A stretch of 64,000 bases of DNA from Macrocystis pyrifera (Eukaryota; Sar; Phaeophyceae; Laminariales; Laminariaceae), in the NCBI GenBank assembly GCA_031763025.1, contig JASSKH010000014.1, forward strand, positions 8,236,563 through 8,300,562, read 5' to 3'. The position numbers and the translations under genes are program-made. Positions 12,201 to 24,883 of this stretch are shown piece after piece (the first letter of the stretch is position 1; the number at the start of each line of letters is the position of its first letter). Below the pieces are notes generated by a model that saw nothing but the letters and a program-made list of their open reading frames with translations, did no database searches and was not told the DNA's origin.

Positions 12201-15200
12201 TCCCGCAACAGGTGCTTCCTTCCTCTTTCTGCGGCGTTGGTATTTCGACAATCACCCGGGTTGGTGGCTGCGGCAGTGCGTTCTTTCTGCTCTGGTGACC
12301 CTGCCGACAAAAAGCATGGCGTGCTGATGGCTCGTCTGCTCCCACCACCCACCGGCGTATCTGGGACGAGCGGAGCCGGAAGCATCAATGACCGCCAGAA
12401 ATCAGCAACTTCTCGTGTCGTCGAGGCTCGAATCGCCTTCACGCGCTACTTGTACGCTCAATTGCATCAGGCCGCTACCGTTCCCAGCAAAGCTTTCCAA
12501 CCTGGGTGAGAACATACGCCCTTACCCCATACGCAGATACGTCTCATCCCATTGAACTGGCCATCTGCTTAACTCCGTTTCGTTTGGGCCGTGAACCGAA
12601 TCGAACGTGTATCGGCTTCCGTGTCGGGAAGGAAGGCTGAGCGGCTGCGCGTTGACCTCTTTAGGACTGCACCCATAATGCGCCCATTAATTAGGTCTAT
12701 TTAGAGTTACGTTTGTTCGTGTACGACAGACAGTGGTGCAACAGGTAAAGGCCACGAACATATGTTTCACCATTTGGGGTTCGTACATATTATGGCGAGC
12801 CCTGTGCGTATTTTGGTCTGTATTTAATGTTTGGCATACCATGGTGAGTACACGGCATCTGTTGGACACTGACTCCTGACTGTCTTACGCTAGTCGTGCC
12901 TTTGCTATTGTGTTTGATGTTGATTCAGGTGGGGTCCAGAGGGAAGTACTCTCTCTCCTACGGCCCATCTGAAAGCATCAAACCTTGGACAGAAGCTCTC
13001 TATGGGCTTGGAGGCAGCGTACCAGGTATTTCACTGCACGGTTAAACCTGGTGTGCTCCAAGTGCCCCTCTCGACTACGTATTCCATGCACCTCGACAAG
13101 CCGTGTGATGTAAATGTGTTGGTGCACGGGATGATTGGGGCATGAGGAACCTGCTGAATGTACGACGCCAACTGATGCAAGAAGTTGTTCTGGTAATCTA
13201 ATAGTAGATTGTCACCTCGTTAGTTCTGTGTGCCACTGTTGTTGTCCTGTTGACTACTGTAGGCGAGTGCCGGAAGCTGCAACAGAAGCGCTAGAGGGGA
13301 CTTGCGCAGTACCATCAGCCCAAGCGCGTGGAAGACCTTCCTCAACGTGTTGGAACAGAAAGGTTTCTTTGAGGGAGAACTCGAGGGCTCCAAGAGATAC
13401 CGAGAGAAGACAGCGATGGCAGAGGTGATGTATAGACGTTTTGGGGACGCTTTAACGATCGAAGTCGGGAAAAGTGCTGATGCATGCTCTTGACAAGGAG
13501 ATAATCGCTTTGTTCTTCTGGACGTTCGCTATTTCGCTGGCTGCTTCGAGTAGCGTTCATATTGTTTCGACTTCTGAGACATGCCCTTTACCACCACGTA
13601 TTGGACGCGTGACACCTGGCTCTCGGCCACTCCATTTCTTGACTGGGTCCTGGTAGTATATTTTTGTCCGCTCTGCACGAAATTGGAAGAGTAGTTGCCA
13701 AGAGGCGATCTATCGGCGTTTCTGGATTGCTCTTATGTCAGCATGTTATGCCGCTATATTTGGTGTACCGCAAACGATCCTCCTGCGGTAGCAGATCCTG
13801 TCGTAACAGCAGTGGAGCAGTGAAACCGTGTAATGAACCCTGACCATGACCATGACCCTGCGCCGTTGCTTGCCGTTCCCATCCTCGAACGCCCTCAGCA
13901 ATTTGTGCGGGACAGCGTTTTGCGTGTTGACGACAGCGAGGACGAGGGCGCCTCGACCGCTGAGAGACAGCTCCGACGATGCACTATCCACGAAGTGGTA
14001 GATCGAGACATCTCTAATATGAGGGAAGACCACGTGTTCGAGCATTCTAACGAGGAAGACGACAAGGTGAAGGCGTTCTATCGTTCGCTCTATTAATCGT
14101 ACAGGGTCGCTTATCACTCGGTTGCTGTTTAGACTATGCACGCGTCCATGCCCACCTCGACCGGCGCTCTTTTATTTAGCCCGGGTCGTTTCGTGTAGCA
14201 CGACGTTATTTTTTGATTTGACATGGATTGTTTCGTGTATAACGCATACCCAAAGCTCGCAGCCACGTAATGCCAAGCAGAGTCATTTCGTGATGGACTC
14301 CGCAAGAGCCGTCAGGCGACACAGTGCTGAATACCTGCTTTGTATTACGTGAATGAACAGATGATACAAGTATCTAATCCCAACAAGGGCAAAGTTACCC
14401 CGGATTCCCGCATATTTGCTCGAGTTGCCGTGCTGTTGCCCATTCATTAGGCTAGTTGCACTTGCCGTCCCCCCAACACTATATTTAAGCTTTGTGATCA
14501 ATTATATGAATGGCACGTTTAGTTTTCACAACGTGCGCGGGCTTAAGCGTCACACGGTAACATTCTACACGTGCGTTTTTTTTTGCATAAAATGCAGGAA
14601 GACTGGCTGGAAGTCTCTCAGGCCGACTTGGATACTTTGCTGCAAGACTACAATCGTTCGGGGGTAAGTGTATCTCCGGAATACGTTTCAGCCGTATTTC
14701 GTTTGTTAGCTATACGAGTAGGCGGGAGCAGGGGGGGTCCGACAACGCTTCGCGAGAGGACATCGACCGCTAGCGTCGAGAGTGTTGGTTTTTTGGCCTC
14801 CACAGGTGAAGTCGTCTCCCCTTCTGTTTGCTAGCGTGCACCCTATTTTCAGTTCTGGTCGCCGCTGTGCAAAGCATTAGTTGGCAGTTTTTTTTACCAT
14901 AGACACTCTGTGCGTCCGGGTTTGCGTCGCTGGGATCCCTAAAATTTGATTCCGTCAACCCCCCCCGTTACCTTAGACCGCCTTACACCTGCCGGAGAGC
15001 CGAGACAACAACACTCCAGACGGTGACTCGGGTCATGACCGAGAACCGAACAGCCGGCACGGTGGCGGAGGTGGTGGCAATCATGATAGAGGAGCCGCCG
15101 AGGAGACGAAACGTTCGCATGACAGTGAGGTCGGTTTCACAACCGCTGTTGATGAGCTGGATGATATTGTGACGGGCATGAATGCCTTTGTCGACGACTC

Positions 15201-17583
15201 AGAGGCTGGGCTGGAGGGCGCGGAGGTGGAGCCTGTTGGGGGGCACGTCCAGTTCGACGTAAACAAGTTCATGAGCTTGCTTAACGGGGAGGACCTCATG
15301 TGAGAAGGATGCGAAATCGTACCCAAGTATATACTTGGTAGTATTTTTCTTTTTCTTCCTGCGGGTCGTGATCTTGGGGATATTTGTTACCACAGCATTA
15401 ACCTTGTACAAAACTCGAGGCATAACGCGTTATTAGCATGCAAACAGGTCGAAGCTCATTTGCCTACTGTTTCAATGCTGTACGCTGTGCTGTACATGAA
15501 ATGTTCTCGTGACTGCTCCAGGAGCGCCATAGACGGCGCGGCGAAAGAGGACATTGCCGATGGCTTGTACGACAGCGACGACGGCCTGTTGGAATCCAGC
15601 GAAGAAGACGACGACGATGACGACGACCCGGACCAAAAAACGCAACGAATGTCGGAGCCTCGGGCGGGCGCAAGCGCACGACCGAAGGCCCCACCAACTC
15701 CTCCTTCCGGAAACAAGTCGACTTTACTCTACGATACCCCTGTGGAGAACAACGGCCCGAGCGCCATCAATAGTGACGGGAAATCACACATTAAGACGAA
15801 GGCCGGAGTTCGACCAACGGTGGCATTCCAGATGCAAGAGATGGAAGGCCGTCCATCTGAAGATGACCAACATGATTCCAGCGCTGATGGCGAAGCGAAC
15901 AAGCAGAATGACGCTGGCAACGGCGAGGGGAGGACTGGGGGCACTGTCGACTTCATGCGGGAATACATGGTGAGTACTAGCGTGGTAGATTGTACTTTTC
16001 CGAGCTGTCCCGTTGCGACAAGCATCAACGGCACTCCAATTTGTTTTTTTTGGTTTCCTGGTACATGTTTGCATAGCACACGAGCGATCGCGAAACCAGC
16101 AAGGAATTCCGCGTTGCTCCTGTAATATATGTTGTTATAGATACCATGAGAGCTTGTATATTGGAATTGAGGTTTTGCTAATCATCGAAACCCTACAGCG
16201 GGCAAGGGGATGCAGACTACCGCGTATTCAGCCGGCATTGCTGCGAGTGGCCGCATCTTCCTGCCACGTGCGATTTGCCTACCCTTCCCAAGCGGTAATA
16301 TCCTGTTCGGTATTTGTCGCACGAAACGTCGCGTGCCCGGGCTGTTATTTATAGTCCTGTCAGTTCGGTGATGATGCCTTAGTATCGTGTCTTGGTTGCT
16401 TTTTGACTGTAAAACGTACGTACGTCGTACCAGCAGCTCAATCCCGTGGTTACCCCGTGTTGTCCTGACGAAACCCTTGACGTCGGTCATCATACTGTAC
16501 TTTATATGTCTCAATCGTTACTTATTCGACCTGTCTCCGTTTCCGTTGTAACCTGAACAAGGCCGCTATGGAAGTTGAATTGGATCCCTCTGCAGTCGGG
16601 CAGAGTTTCGAAAAAGTTGGACAAACCATCTCTGAAGCGCAGATGGAAGGGCTTCAAAGGGTTGGCCCCTTGGATCAAAATGGGAAGCTTGCTCCTGAGG
16701 AGTGGCTTCGGAGTGACACTACGCCACCATCCGCAGGTGCGTGGCGTATGTCTTGGCAATTGTCCCCGAAACCAGTGTTCTTCGTGTCGTGAAACCGCTC
16801 AGAAAACGTTGCTTTGACAATGGCTGCCAAATTTGCAACAGGTGCCCTCCATGGTACGGAGTGTGCGTTTTGCAGCAATGCTGTAGACGAGAACACGGGG
16901 CCCAAAGTGTATGAGATACAGTAGTCTTCGCCGAGGAAATGAGACAAGAAAGAACAGTGCACTTTTTAACTGTTGGTAACTGTCCCTATGCTTTCTTCTT
17001 ACGAGTAGCGATCCTGGATACGTCCCTGGGTGCTACGAGCTATGTCCCCTCTTTGGGACTGTTTTGATGACCGCGAACGGCTGATCGGTGTTTATTTTGT
17101 TGGCTGCATGTCAACGCCTGACGGACTCAGGTTTCGTTTGTTTGAAGAAGTCGGTGGGTGTTCTACGTAGCTATGTAGACTACAATTTGTAATTTCATAC
17201 CACACATTCGTAAGCATTGATTCAGGTTTCTCAAATATCTGTTTTTAATCGTGAAATCCCAGCAACAGTAAGTTTCGCTAAGTTGTATTGATCCCCATCT
17301 CTTCTCCCTACGTCCCACCCTGTTCATGTTTCCAGACGCAACAGGCGACGAGCCGGTCGAAGATATCGAAAACTCTGCAGAAGTGTACAAACCTGTGGAT
17401 GTCGATATGAACTTGGTCAAGCACCTGCTAGAATCAACTGTCTCTCAAGGAGGGCTCTCCGGTCCTGCCTCGAATATGCTTCGTTCGATGGGTCTCAGTT
17501 TCCCGTCAATACCTCCGGGTAGCGGGTCTGGGAAGGAGTCGACAAAGATAGAAGATTTGTCACCCAGCACTGGTGGCGTGTGA
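9226..17583 (+). CDS. ECD: ecdysoneless (ECD / SGT1-type) homologue
   Basis: ECD proteins are acidic factors linked to pre-mRNA splicing (U5 snRNP / PRPF8), transcription and cell-cycle control. Coding segments: 9226-9408, 9935-10137, 10835-10924, 11010-about 11152, 11760-11881, 12212-12505, 12929-13025, 13263-13424, 13899-14066, 14598-14663, 14977-15299, 15522-15969, 16562-16736, 17336-17583; stop at 17581-17583. All joins keep phase except around the fourth segment, where frame and donor are ambiguous. Family hallmarks appear in order: GFIWHQDPF, DEWFVCYLLF, NDNDGEFLLIEAA, RIEGYPEKA, GLVAAAVRSF, FTRYLYAQL, ASNLGQKLSMG, WKTFLNVLEQKGFFEGELEG, EDWLEVSQADLDTLL, QFDVNKFMSLL, a long D/E-rich stretch, and the C-terminal VDVDMNLVKHLLES...GLSGPASNMLRSMG. 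The predicted product is about 900 residues, longer than the human protein (about 640), through extra acidic and low-complexity segments. The start is the first ATG of the exon carrying VRYQVFVDD. Confidence 0.92.
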
Positions 17584-17814
17584 TGGAAGGTGCCGGTCAA
17601 AAGCACGATTTGACCTTACAGTAGTTGGTTTGTAGAGTTATGTATGCCAAGGAATGTTCTTCGTATTTTTCTTCTGTGTCCTTGGACACAAATTGTTTAC
17701 AAGGGAAACTTCGCTCCAGTGATACGGATTCCAGTGGTGTACTATTAAATAATACTGGTAGGACACGTCAAGCACGGCCGCCATGAGTAAACACGGCCAA
17801 TCTTGATCTCTTGA
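17584..17814. other. short convergent intergenic region between ECD and FKBP
   Basis: Only about 230 bases separate the two stop codons. Both 3' UTRs must lie here and may overlap. No repeat is seen. Confidence 0.6.
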
Positions 17815-20800
17815 TCACGTGCCGCCAATATCCTGGCCAAGCTGGCCCGGCAGTTTATTACCCCGCGAAGGAGAGGCGACTCCATCGTCTAAGGGCGAAG
17901 CCACTTGGCCCGGAAGTTTCTCAAACGGCATGCCCCCCGAGAATCGTCCTGTTTGGTCGACGATATCCTGCAGCTCCTCCACTGAAACGGTTTCGTCTTC
18001 GTAGTAGCCTTGGTCAGCTTCGTCATCGAAGGCGTCCAGCAGGTCGACGTCCATAACTAGTTCCCCCTTTTTAGTCCCCTCGAAGGCCGTCAACACCTGT
18101 GTCGAGAATAAATTTCGGAATGCAGCAGTTCGGGAGGCAAGGTGTCACTAATTATCAGTACTAGTAGTAATAGTGTGTTCCAAAAAGTGAGTGAGTGCGG
18201 TTCTAAAGGAGTTGACTCCCGCGTTGAAACAAGCAATGCAAAAATCAATCTCGATGTAATTTCTAGCAGGTGATGTCTCAGGGGAAACGCTTTGTAGGAT
18301 AAATGATCCGGACCGACATCGCGTCAAATACCCCATGCTTTGCACTGTTCCGATAACACTGTTCATAGTTTATATACATTATGTGAGAAAAAGCAAAAGC
18401 AGACGTTATTGGCATTGGGACATTGAGGCCAAGTCAACCACACAAAACACGAGCTACTTCGCCAATGATCACAGCAACCGCGTGATCAAAGTTACTACGC
18501 GTAGCTACAATTGATTAGCTTTGGGCCCTCCAGCTCTCGTTCGCGAGACTGCCTCGTGTACACCTACTGTACAGTAGAGCGGCAACCACAGCGCACCAGG
18601 CGTCTACAACGATTGTCCGCTGGGCAAAAAATCCACACCTGGTACGCAACGTGACAAGCGATCTCGAGGAGAGTTTTCACCCGAGTCAAGCGAAAGCCAC
18701 CTATTGATACAGATGTAGTTGTGTGCGCGGACGTATTATAGAGTGTCTTGAACGCTGCCTTTGAATGCATGAGACACCGCACCTTCACAAGCACATCCCT
18801 CTTTCTTGGGTCTGCAGGATAAGGCCCCAGGCCTTGAACGGCATATCCAAGCTGTTGCGGCATTATTACACGCCGTTTGCCCCCGACCCTCATGCTGTGA
18901 ATGCCCTCTTCCATTCCCTTGATCTGCGCGGATCAGCATACCAGTACGTGCGTCACGTGTTGAATCGCCGTGAAACAGAAGAACGTCGTTGGCGTCGCTC
19001 AAACAGAGACAGTCTATCGGCACTGCTGTACGTGGAGGCGGTTGTGATGAGTCGGCGTTTCCGAAGCTTTTTTATTTCGTCGCTGCGGAAACTCTCTTTA
19101 CAGCAATGACTTTGCCCCCTCGACCCTAAACAACTGTTGCCCCGACACGCGTAATGCCTGCAGTCAGCATATGCTTCGGGAAAGAGTCTGCATCCATGCC
19201 ATGCAATTCGTCATAACGCGCGGATCTCACAGGTGTTGAGCTCAACCAGGACGTTTGAATGAGTAGCATGCTGTGTGTATGTATACCATATCGGAATATT
19301 CGCAACCGCACTAAATCGTGATTGTTCAAACCTGTAGACCGTTCCCGTGCTTGAAGACGTAAGTCTCTTTGTTGTCGTCTGATGAGTGGATTTTGATCAA
19401 CTTTTCATCCGGTGAAGATCGTCCGTACATTACAAACCGGACGATGCAATCTTGGCCCCACCTGAGTAGTGAAAAAGTGGCATGGGAGGGTAAAATCAGT
19501 AGGTCAATTTTGCACTGGAGGTTCACCTGGACTGCTGGATGTTTCAACGAAACGGATGCAGAGAGAAAGGTCTTGCCAGAACATGCCTATAGTACCGCCG
19601 GGCATACTTACTATCGTTTCGATGTTATTGTAAATTGCAAAACTTCCGTCACGACAAAAAAAAACACTCGTACGAGTACAGTATTCTTGTGCCTCCAACA
19701 ATTCTAGTGTGTGCCCCCTCAAACTAGCGGTACATGGGGCCTAAGCAATTAGTTTATACTCGAACCCAGTAGTTGGATAAGGCGAAGGTACCCACCCCTC
19801 CGCGGGTGTTTCTTTCTGGCGACCACATGTTAAATGTCTGGAGCTGGTAAATACCCTCTTTTTTGGTCATCACTTGTACTTTCCAGCTGCGCTCGCGGGA
19901 GGTTTTCCGCTCGGCAACTATCCAAATTAGCCGTAGGCACAGACGTCTCCGCTTCTCCCGACCGGTACTTGCCTTGCTTCGAATCGCACATAGGGTTCAG
20001 CATTCCCGTTGCTCGTCAAATTGTAAAAAGCACTGTCTACACAATGAGCACGGCATGTGCAAATTACCACGTACGGCATGCTTTACTCGTGCCATTGTTA
20101 CAACAGCAGCCCTGACCTGGGGGTTGATCCTTCTCCCACACGGTAATCGAAGTACTTGACGCCAGTCTTCGTTATCTTTCCCACGGTTGGTAACTCGTCC
20201 TGAGCGATTGCAGGTCCCGATTTCCCGATGAGGGCTTGCCCGCACACCACGGCTGCTCCAGTGAGCCCCAGCTGAACGATACGAGGTGCAAGTTTGGGTC
20301 GTGAGGAAACCATTATTGGCTTGCAAAAGCAGAACGAAGTTTAAGGGTTTCATCGGAGTTATGCACTTCGGACGGTATTGGTCACAAGGATGGTGTAGTA
20401 ACTGACCTTCTTGCCGCCTGTGAAAACAATTTTTGAGCGGATCCTGGTCTAGGCCGACCTAATTCCTCTCCTAAATTGTGACGACAAAACTCCGTAACAT
20501 GCCTACCTGCATAAACTACTGTTGTACGTGGCATATCACATCGTACCGTACCGATCTTCCCAAGTAATTATCACAAGGCCCCATGCACTATGTGGAGTGC
20601 TGTCTAATGGTCACTCCGTTACGCGTAGCGACTACAATGTGGAATAATGTGCACACAGCAACTTGCGCCGGTTCGTCTCTCTCCCTTGGCACTGCTGTAG
20701 CCGAAGGACCCCCCGCAAACCAGCGTCGATCAGGCTTGCAGTCGCTACAATCCTCATGACAACAAGACAGACGCAACTACAGCAGTCCCAAACGATCGAA

Positions 20801-23800
20801 CATGTCCATTCACTTGGTACGTGTGTTTTCGCGTTATGACATACCTGCTAAAGTTTCAATAGTCGATGAATCAAACATACATAGATGTTCGATGTGAATT
20901 GGATGCAAGGAGTGATGACGCAACAGAGGTACGCCCCTACGACAGTATCATACCCGGTACTGGAGAACAACAAACACATGCTCAAGGACCGGAAGGGACG
21001 GTATACATTACAGGCATACTTCGCATAAGTACGTGAGCAGGCGGTGAAGAGTTGAACTACCATGACACGGCCTATGGTGCGATGGAAACGATTGCTGTAG
21101 TCGACCTCTACGCATCTCTGAGGGGAAGCTGATACTCACAACTAAGTACGTAGGCGAGATTTCAATCACGACTACGTGGGCATTTAGGACCCATACCCGG
21201 CTTTCAGGCCTTACCGTTCGGGTTGGAGGTAGGGCTAAGGTTGGGGAAAGTGTTGTTAATGTCATAGGGTTAGTTGCCGGTATTTAGGGCTGTGAGAGCC
21301 ACAGCGACGGGAGTAGACGCGATATACACCTAAGGTTAAGGTTTGGATTTATTCACCACGACAGACGTTACTGCAGGGTTTCTCTGTCGTTGCACGCTGG
21401 TGTGTGAGGGTTGGCCGGTGTACTGGAGAGGACGGATGCGGTCTGTGGATGGCTCCTTACACGCCCCCGTGCCGTGATTTAAATGTTGCCGACGTACTAG
21501 GTAGTCGTGATTATCACTCCCCTCTGTGAGGTATCCATTCATCGAAGGCGCGTCCTTTCCACAGAATATCACCACGTTCTGTTGCAAATCCGCTTCGTTG
21601 TTGGCGGATTGAACGCACACTACGTTTAGCTAATGTCGCGTCATATCATACGTTTATGTCTCTCTGTAGTCTGTAGTTGAACATGGTATGGACCAGGGCA
21701 ATAAATAGCTACTGCGCTGTTGCGCTGGCTCAACAGTTTGGTTGAAATGGCTGTTTCCCGTAACACGGGTTTATGGCGCCGCAACTTTCCGCCGCCGCAG
21801 GCGGCGTCGTTGTTGCGGCGCCTAATTCGCCGAAGGAGGAAACCATTATTTTGGGCCCTGTTTGTGTTCGCCGTACGCGAAGATTTTTTTTTTCGGGCTT
21901 TAGGCAAATTTTTGCTTTTAGGCACTTTTATAATATCACTGATAGGTGTGTTGTTCTTCATTCTTTCAATAATCGCTGCGTACGTTGCACGTGGCAAGTC
22001 TAAAATAAAACCGGGGCAGTTGACGCCAGCTATCTTCCAATCAAATGGCTGAAATAACGCGAACGACGGGAGCCATCTTCCAATAAAATCGCTGTATGAA
22101 CGGGAACCACGGGAACCACGTGAAATCACGCCGCACACAAACTAGAAGATGAAAGACGCAGCTCGCAGCTCGCACACCCGCAGTCACGCGACGATTGACC
22201 TTCGATCTCGACATATAATCCACCCACGGTCAACGAGCTTGGTACCGGGCAAGGCCAATGAGTGTAAAGGATGGCCTGGGAGGTATAATCGGAATCCGTC
22301 GTCTAGGGGGCGAGAGGTTGGCCGCGGCGTCCTATGCTCTTCGTCAGAGCTTTCAAAAAGTTCTGTTTCGTGCCAGCGGAGAGGAATCGAGCGTTTTTGT
22401 CGTCTGTTTTCTACACACCAGCTGCCAAATATGTTTTTAGTAGACGCCGGGCCCACCCACGCCACATATCACCGACCGAGGTGTGAGAACTGTGATACTA
22501 GTAGTGTGGGTCGGAGCCTCTAACCAGCGCGCTTCATTCAGAGTTCGTGACGTAATCGTTGGATTTGTCGATCGATGTCAAACCTGAAAAATGGTCTATT
22601 CTTTGCCATTGGAGAGGGGTAGAGATTTTTTTGTCGTCTGTCTTCTACAGACCAGTGCCAAAATGTTTTTTTATCAGACGCCTGGTCAGCCCACGCCGCA
22701 TATCACCAACCGAGGTGTGAGCACTGTGACACTAGGCTGGGTCGGAGACCTTAACCAGCGCATTCCGTTCAGATTTCATGACGGTGTCGTTGGTTTTGTC
22801 GATCGATGTGTGTCGAGGATTCTCATAAAAGTCGGCTCTAGTCAATGGGAATGACTATACATTTCTCCAGTATCTGCCAGAACAGGGGTTTTACATACAT
22901 TGCGCGGCGCGCAATTAAAGTCCGCGTAAGCTGTCCCGTGACGTATAAAATTGCCAATATCGGACACATATAGCTGTGCTCGTACCTTTGGTAGATTTTA
23001 CTGAAATCGTTTGCAATTTATCCTCGGGAGAGGAAACACGACAACACATCCAGGCACTCTGTTTCGAGGCTCGGGAAGTCGCTATTAAGGTGTTGCTATT
23101 AATAGCAGCCTCAGGAATGCGTCAAGTACCCGCGCGTAGGCGTTTTGGCAACATACACATTCGACACGGAATTAGAGTAAGGAATTTGCAACCAAGAACT
23201 GTATATCGTAGTTGTACTCGTAGACTAGTTTGTTCAAATATGCAAGAATCCTGAGCTTTTAGCCTTTTTTTACCCTTTTAGGGGCTCAACAATTTACTAC
23301 CCATCATGGGAACGCAGTTTTGCCTCCCGCAGCATCTTCGACGACGACTACTGAAGAAATACATCATCTGCCTTGAGGACAGCAACATTTTAGTGAAGGC
23401 CATTTCTTCATCGGTAATGTAGCCCTTGTGCTATGCTCCCTTGCGTAAAATGAAACATCCGAGAGTTTTTTGGAGCGTTTAGTGCTACGCGTTCGCAACT
23501 TCCGAGTACACCAAAACACCTCGTGAGTCGTTTCTGGCTGCCTACGACTGCCGTCTGGCGCACCCGACGCCCTCACACACCCAGTCAGGAACATCCTCAA
23601 TTTCTCGGGCTGTAGTTTCCTGTGAGGAGCTGTGGCTGTCCGCAACTGAAGTGCAAACGTTCAGTTGGGGGTAGATTTTGTCTTATTGTGTGCACCCCGA
23701 ATTTCGACCAATTTCGACCACTGCAGCACCTCTAAATCGAGGTGTAGGCCTCTGTTGAGAACCTGCGAGGGGTCAATCTCGAGAGAAACACAAGCTGCTG

Positions 23801-24883
23801 TGATGAACCTCTTTCAAGTCACCGTCGCTCTCTGGTAAGCACGAACCAGCCGAAGTTCTAAACCCAATGTGTTGAAATAGCGTTTTTTTGGGTTTCTATT
23901 CCGATAAAACATCTAGAGATTAGAACGGAAACCGGGGCCCAGGAGACGCCTGGGTGCCAGCGTGGTCTTACTGCTTAATGAACCTACACATGTACAAATA
24001 TACATTTTGCCAAGTGATTTTCGGGCGTATCTAAACACATTTTTTTTCTTTTTTTTTTTAATCATCACTTTCACTTCCAGCCGAACTCGTAGGAGGTTTT
24101 ACCCTCAGCGAGCTTCTGGACAAACCGTGGTCACAGGTGTCGTCCCTTCTCCCCCCCGGTACGTGCCTTTATTTTTTGTCGCGCATAGGGTTCAGCATTC
24201 CCGCTGCTCGTCGATTTTCATCGAATGTAGCTAACTCACGCTCTCGCGCTTTCCGCTTCTCAATTTTTATGCAAGAACAAGTCCCTACGAGCATGCACTC
24301 GGTGAGACTCGACCTCACGAAAATGATCTTCATAGGCACGCGGACCACCTACCAAGCCACCGGTGACGCATACGTTGAAAAAAAAACGGCGCGGCTCTCC
24401 GGGGGCCCCTGCGGGGGGGCGCAACGCGCCTCCGGCGCGTGTTGCGGGGGCCGCAACACGGCTTAAGGTTCCTAGCGCAACAGACGCTCAAGCCCTAATT
24501 TATGCCCTGCTATGATTGGTGATGCATCAGGCAGCGGTGATGATGTGCACGAATCGACAGCACAATAAGTAAGTAAACCATGAACACGTCAAGAGACAGC
24601 AGAATGCTTGCACGTTCATGTTCAAATGCTAGCCAGGCCTTACCGATCGAAGCATACTTCTTCGAGAGAATGGCACTGCGGAGCCGTCCCCACTGCCAAA
24701 ATCTTGCCAGCCCCCCCTTGACTCTCCATCTCCTCGACGAGCCTCCATGCAAACACACGGGTATCCCCTTCGCAATCGCCTTGATGTGGCTGCGCCAAAC
24801 CAATTTGAAGCTGTAAACCCGACAGCATCTAGGGCGAGAAACAACAAAACGTGAAGAGACGTGAAAACGATACACGTTGGCAT
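17815..24883 (-). CDS. FKBP-type peptidyl-prolyl isomerase, predicted thylakoid lumen, with acidic C-terminal extension
   Basis: Five minus-strand exons join in phase: 24883-24644, 20271-20117, 19461-19332, 18923-18783, 18096-17815 (315 residues). Residues 1-23 form a hydrophobic signal peptide (VFTSLHVLLFLALDAVGF), followed by a basic transit-like stretch beginning at Phe. Exon 1 ends SRRSMLRS and exon 2 starts LGLTGAAVVCGQALIG, making a twin-arginine signal with a likely cleavage after AIA. The FKBP domain follows: GVKYFDYRVGEG, VMYGRSSPDEKLIKI, FKHGNGLQIKGMEEGI, MRVGGKRRVIMPQQLGYA, ELVMDVDLL. The usual core Trp of the GWEEG motif is Met, so catalytic activity may be altered. After the last strand comes an acidic tail of about 70 residues holding two KLPGQ motifs that I do not recognise. 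Exon 1 lies 4.4 kb upstream; its assignment rests on phase and on Tat-signal continuity. An alternative start is 20313, giving no plastid presequence. Confidence 0.85.
19865..20035 (-). repeat. SINE family A, degenerate fragment in FKBP intron 2
   Basis: Shows the family body in altered form: TCACTTGTACTTTCCAGC, GGGAGGTTTT, GGTACTTGCCTTGCTTCGAA, ATAGGGTTCAGCATTCCCG and TGCTCGTC. Homology ends before the tRNA-like head. Confidence 0.6.
21720..22055. other. hairpin-bearing segment inside FKBP intron 1
   Basis: A strong stem-loop lies at about 21774-21822, with arms GGCGCCGCAAC and GTTGCGGCGCC around an inner GCCGCCGCAGGCGGC hairpin. A plus-strand open frame of 110 codons overlaps it and encodes one hydrophobic helix. 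The frame has no recognised family and sits among repeats, so I do not call it a gene. Confidence 0.4.
22180..22575 (-). repeat. dispersed repeat family B, copy 1
   Basis: Shares with 52745-53215 (opposite strand) the blocks ACCTTCGATCTCGACATA, GGGCAAGGCCAATGAG, CTAGGGGGCGAGAGGTTGG, GAGGAATCGAG, ACACACCAG, GCCACATATCACCGACC and TTTGTCGATCGATGTC. The family is about 400-480 bp and has no coding potential. Confidence 0.75.
22583..22830 (-). repeat. dispersed repeat family B, copy 2 (partial, tandem to copy 1)
   Basis: Starts at CAAACCTGAAAAATGG, lacks the first third of the family, and runs to TTTGTCGATCGATGTGTGTCGAGG. It directly follows copy 1 in the same orientation. Confidence 0.75.
24035..24366 (-). 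mobile_element. SINE family A, near full-length copy in FKBP intron 1
   Basis: Minus-strand element with a tRNA-like head ending near 24366 (GGTGGCTTGGTAGGTGG), a B-box-like GAGGTCGAGTCTCACC, the conserved body, and a terminal poly(A) seen as T-rich 24039-24060. No clear target-site duplication was found by eye. Confidence 0.85.
24384..24462. other. very GC-rich double hairpin
   Basis: Contains CGCAACGCGCC / GGCGCGTGTTGCG arms around a short loop at about 24419-24446, next to further G- and C-runs. It lies at the head side of the SINE copy that ends at 24366. Confidence 0.5.

Noticed and set aside
19126..19329. Possible extra FKBP exon on the minus strand
   Set aside because: Exons at 19332 and 18923 already join in phase within the conserved GNGLQ/IKGMEEG block, leaving no room for another exon.
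21720..22052. 110-codon plus frame with a hydrophobic segment
   Set aside because: Lies inside the FKBP intron among hairpins and repeats; no homology recognised and basic low-complexity N-terminus.
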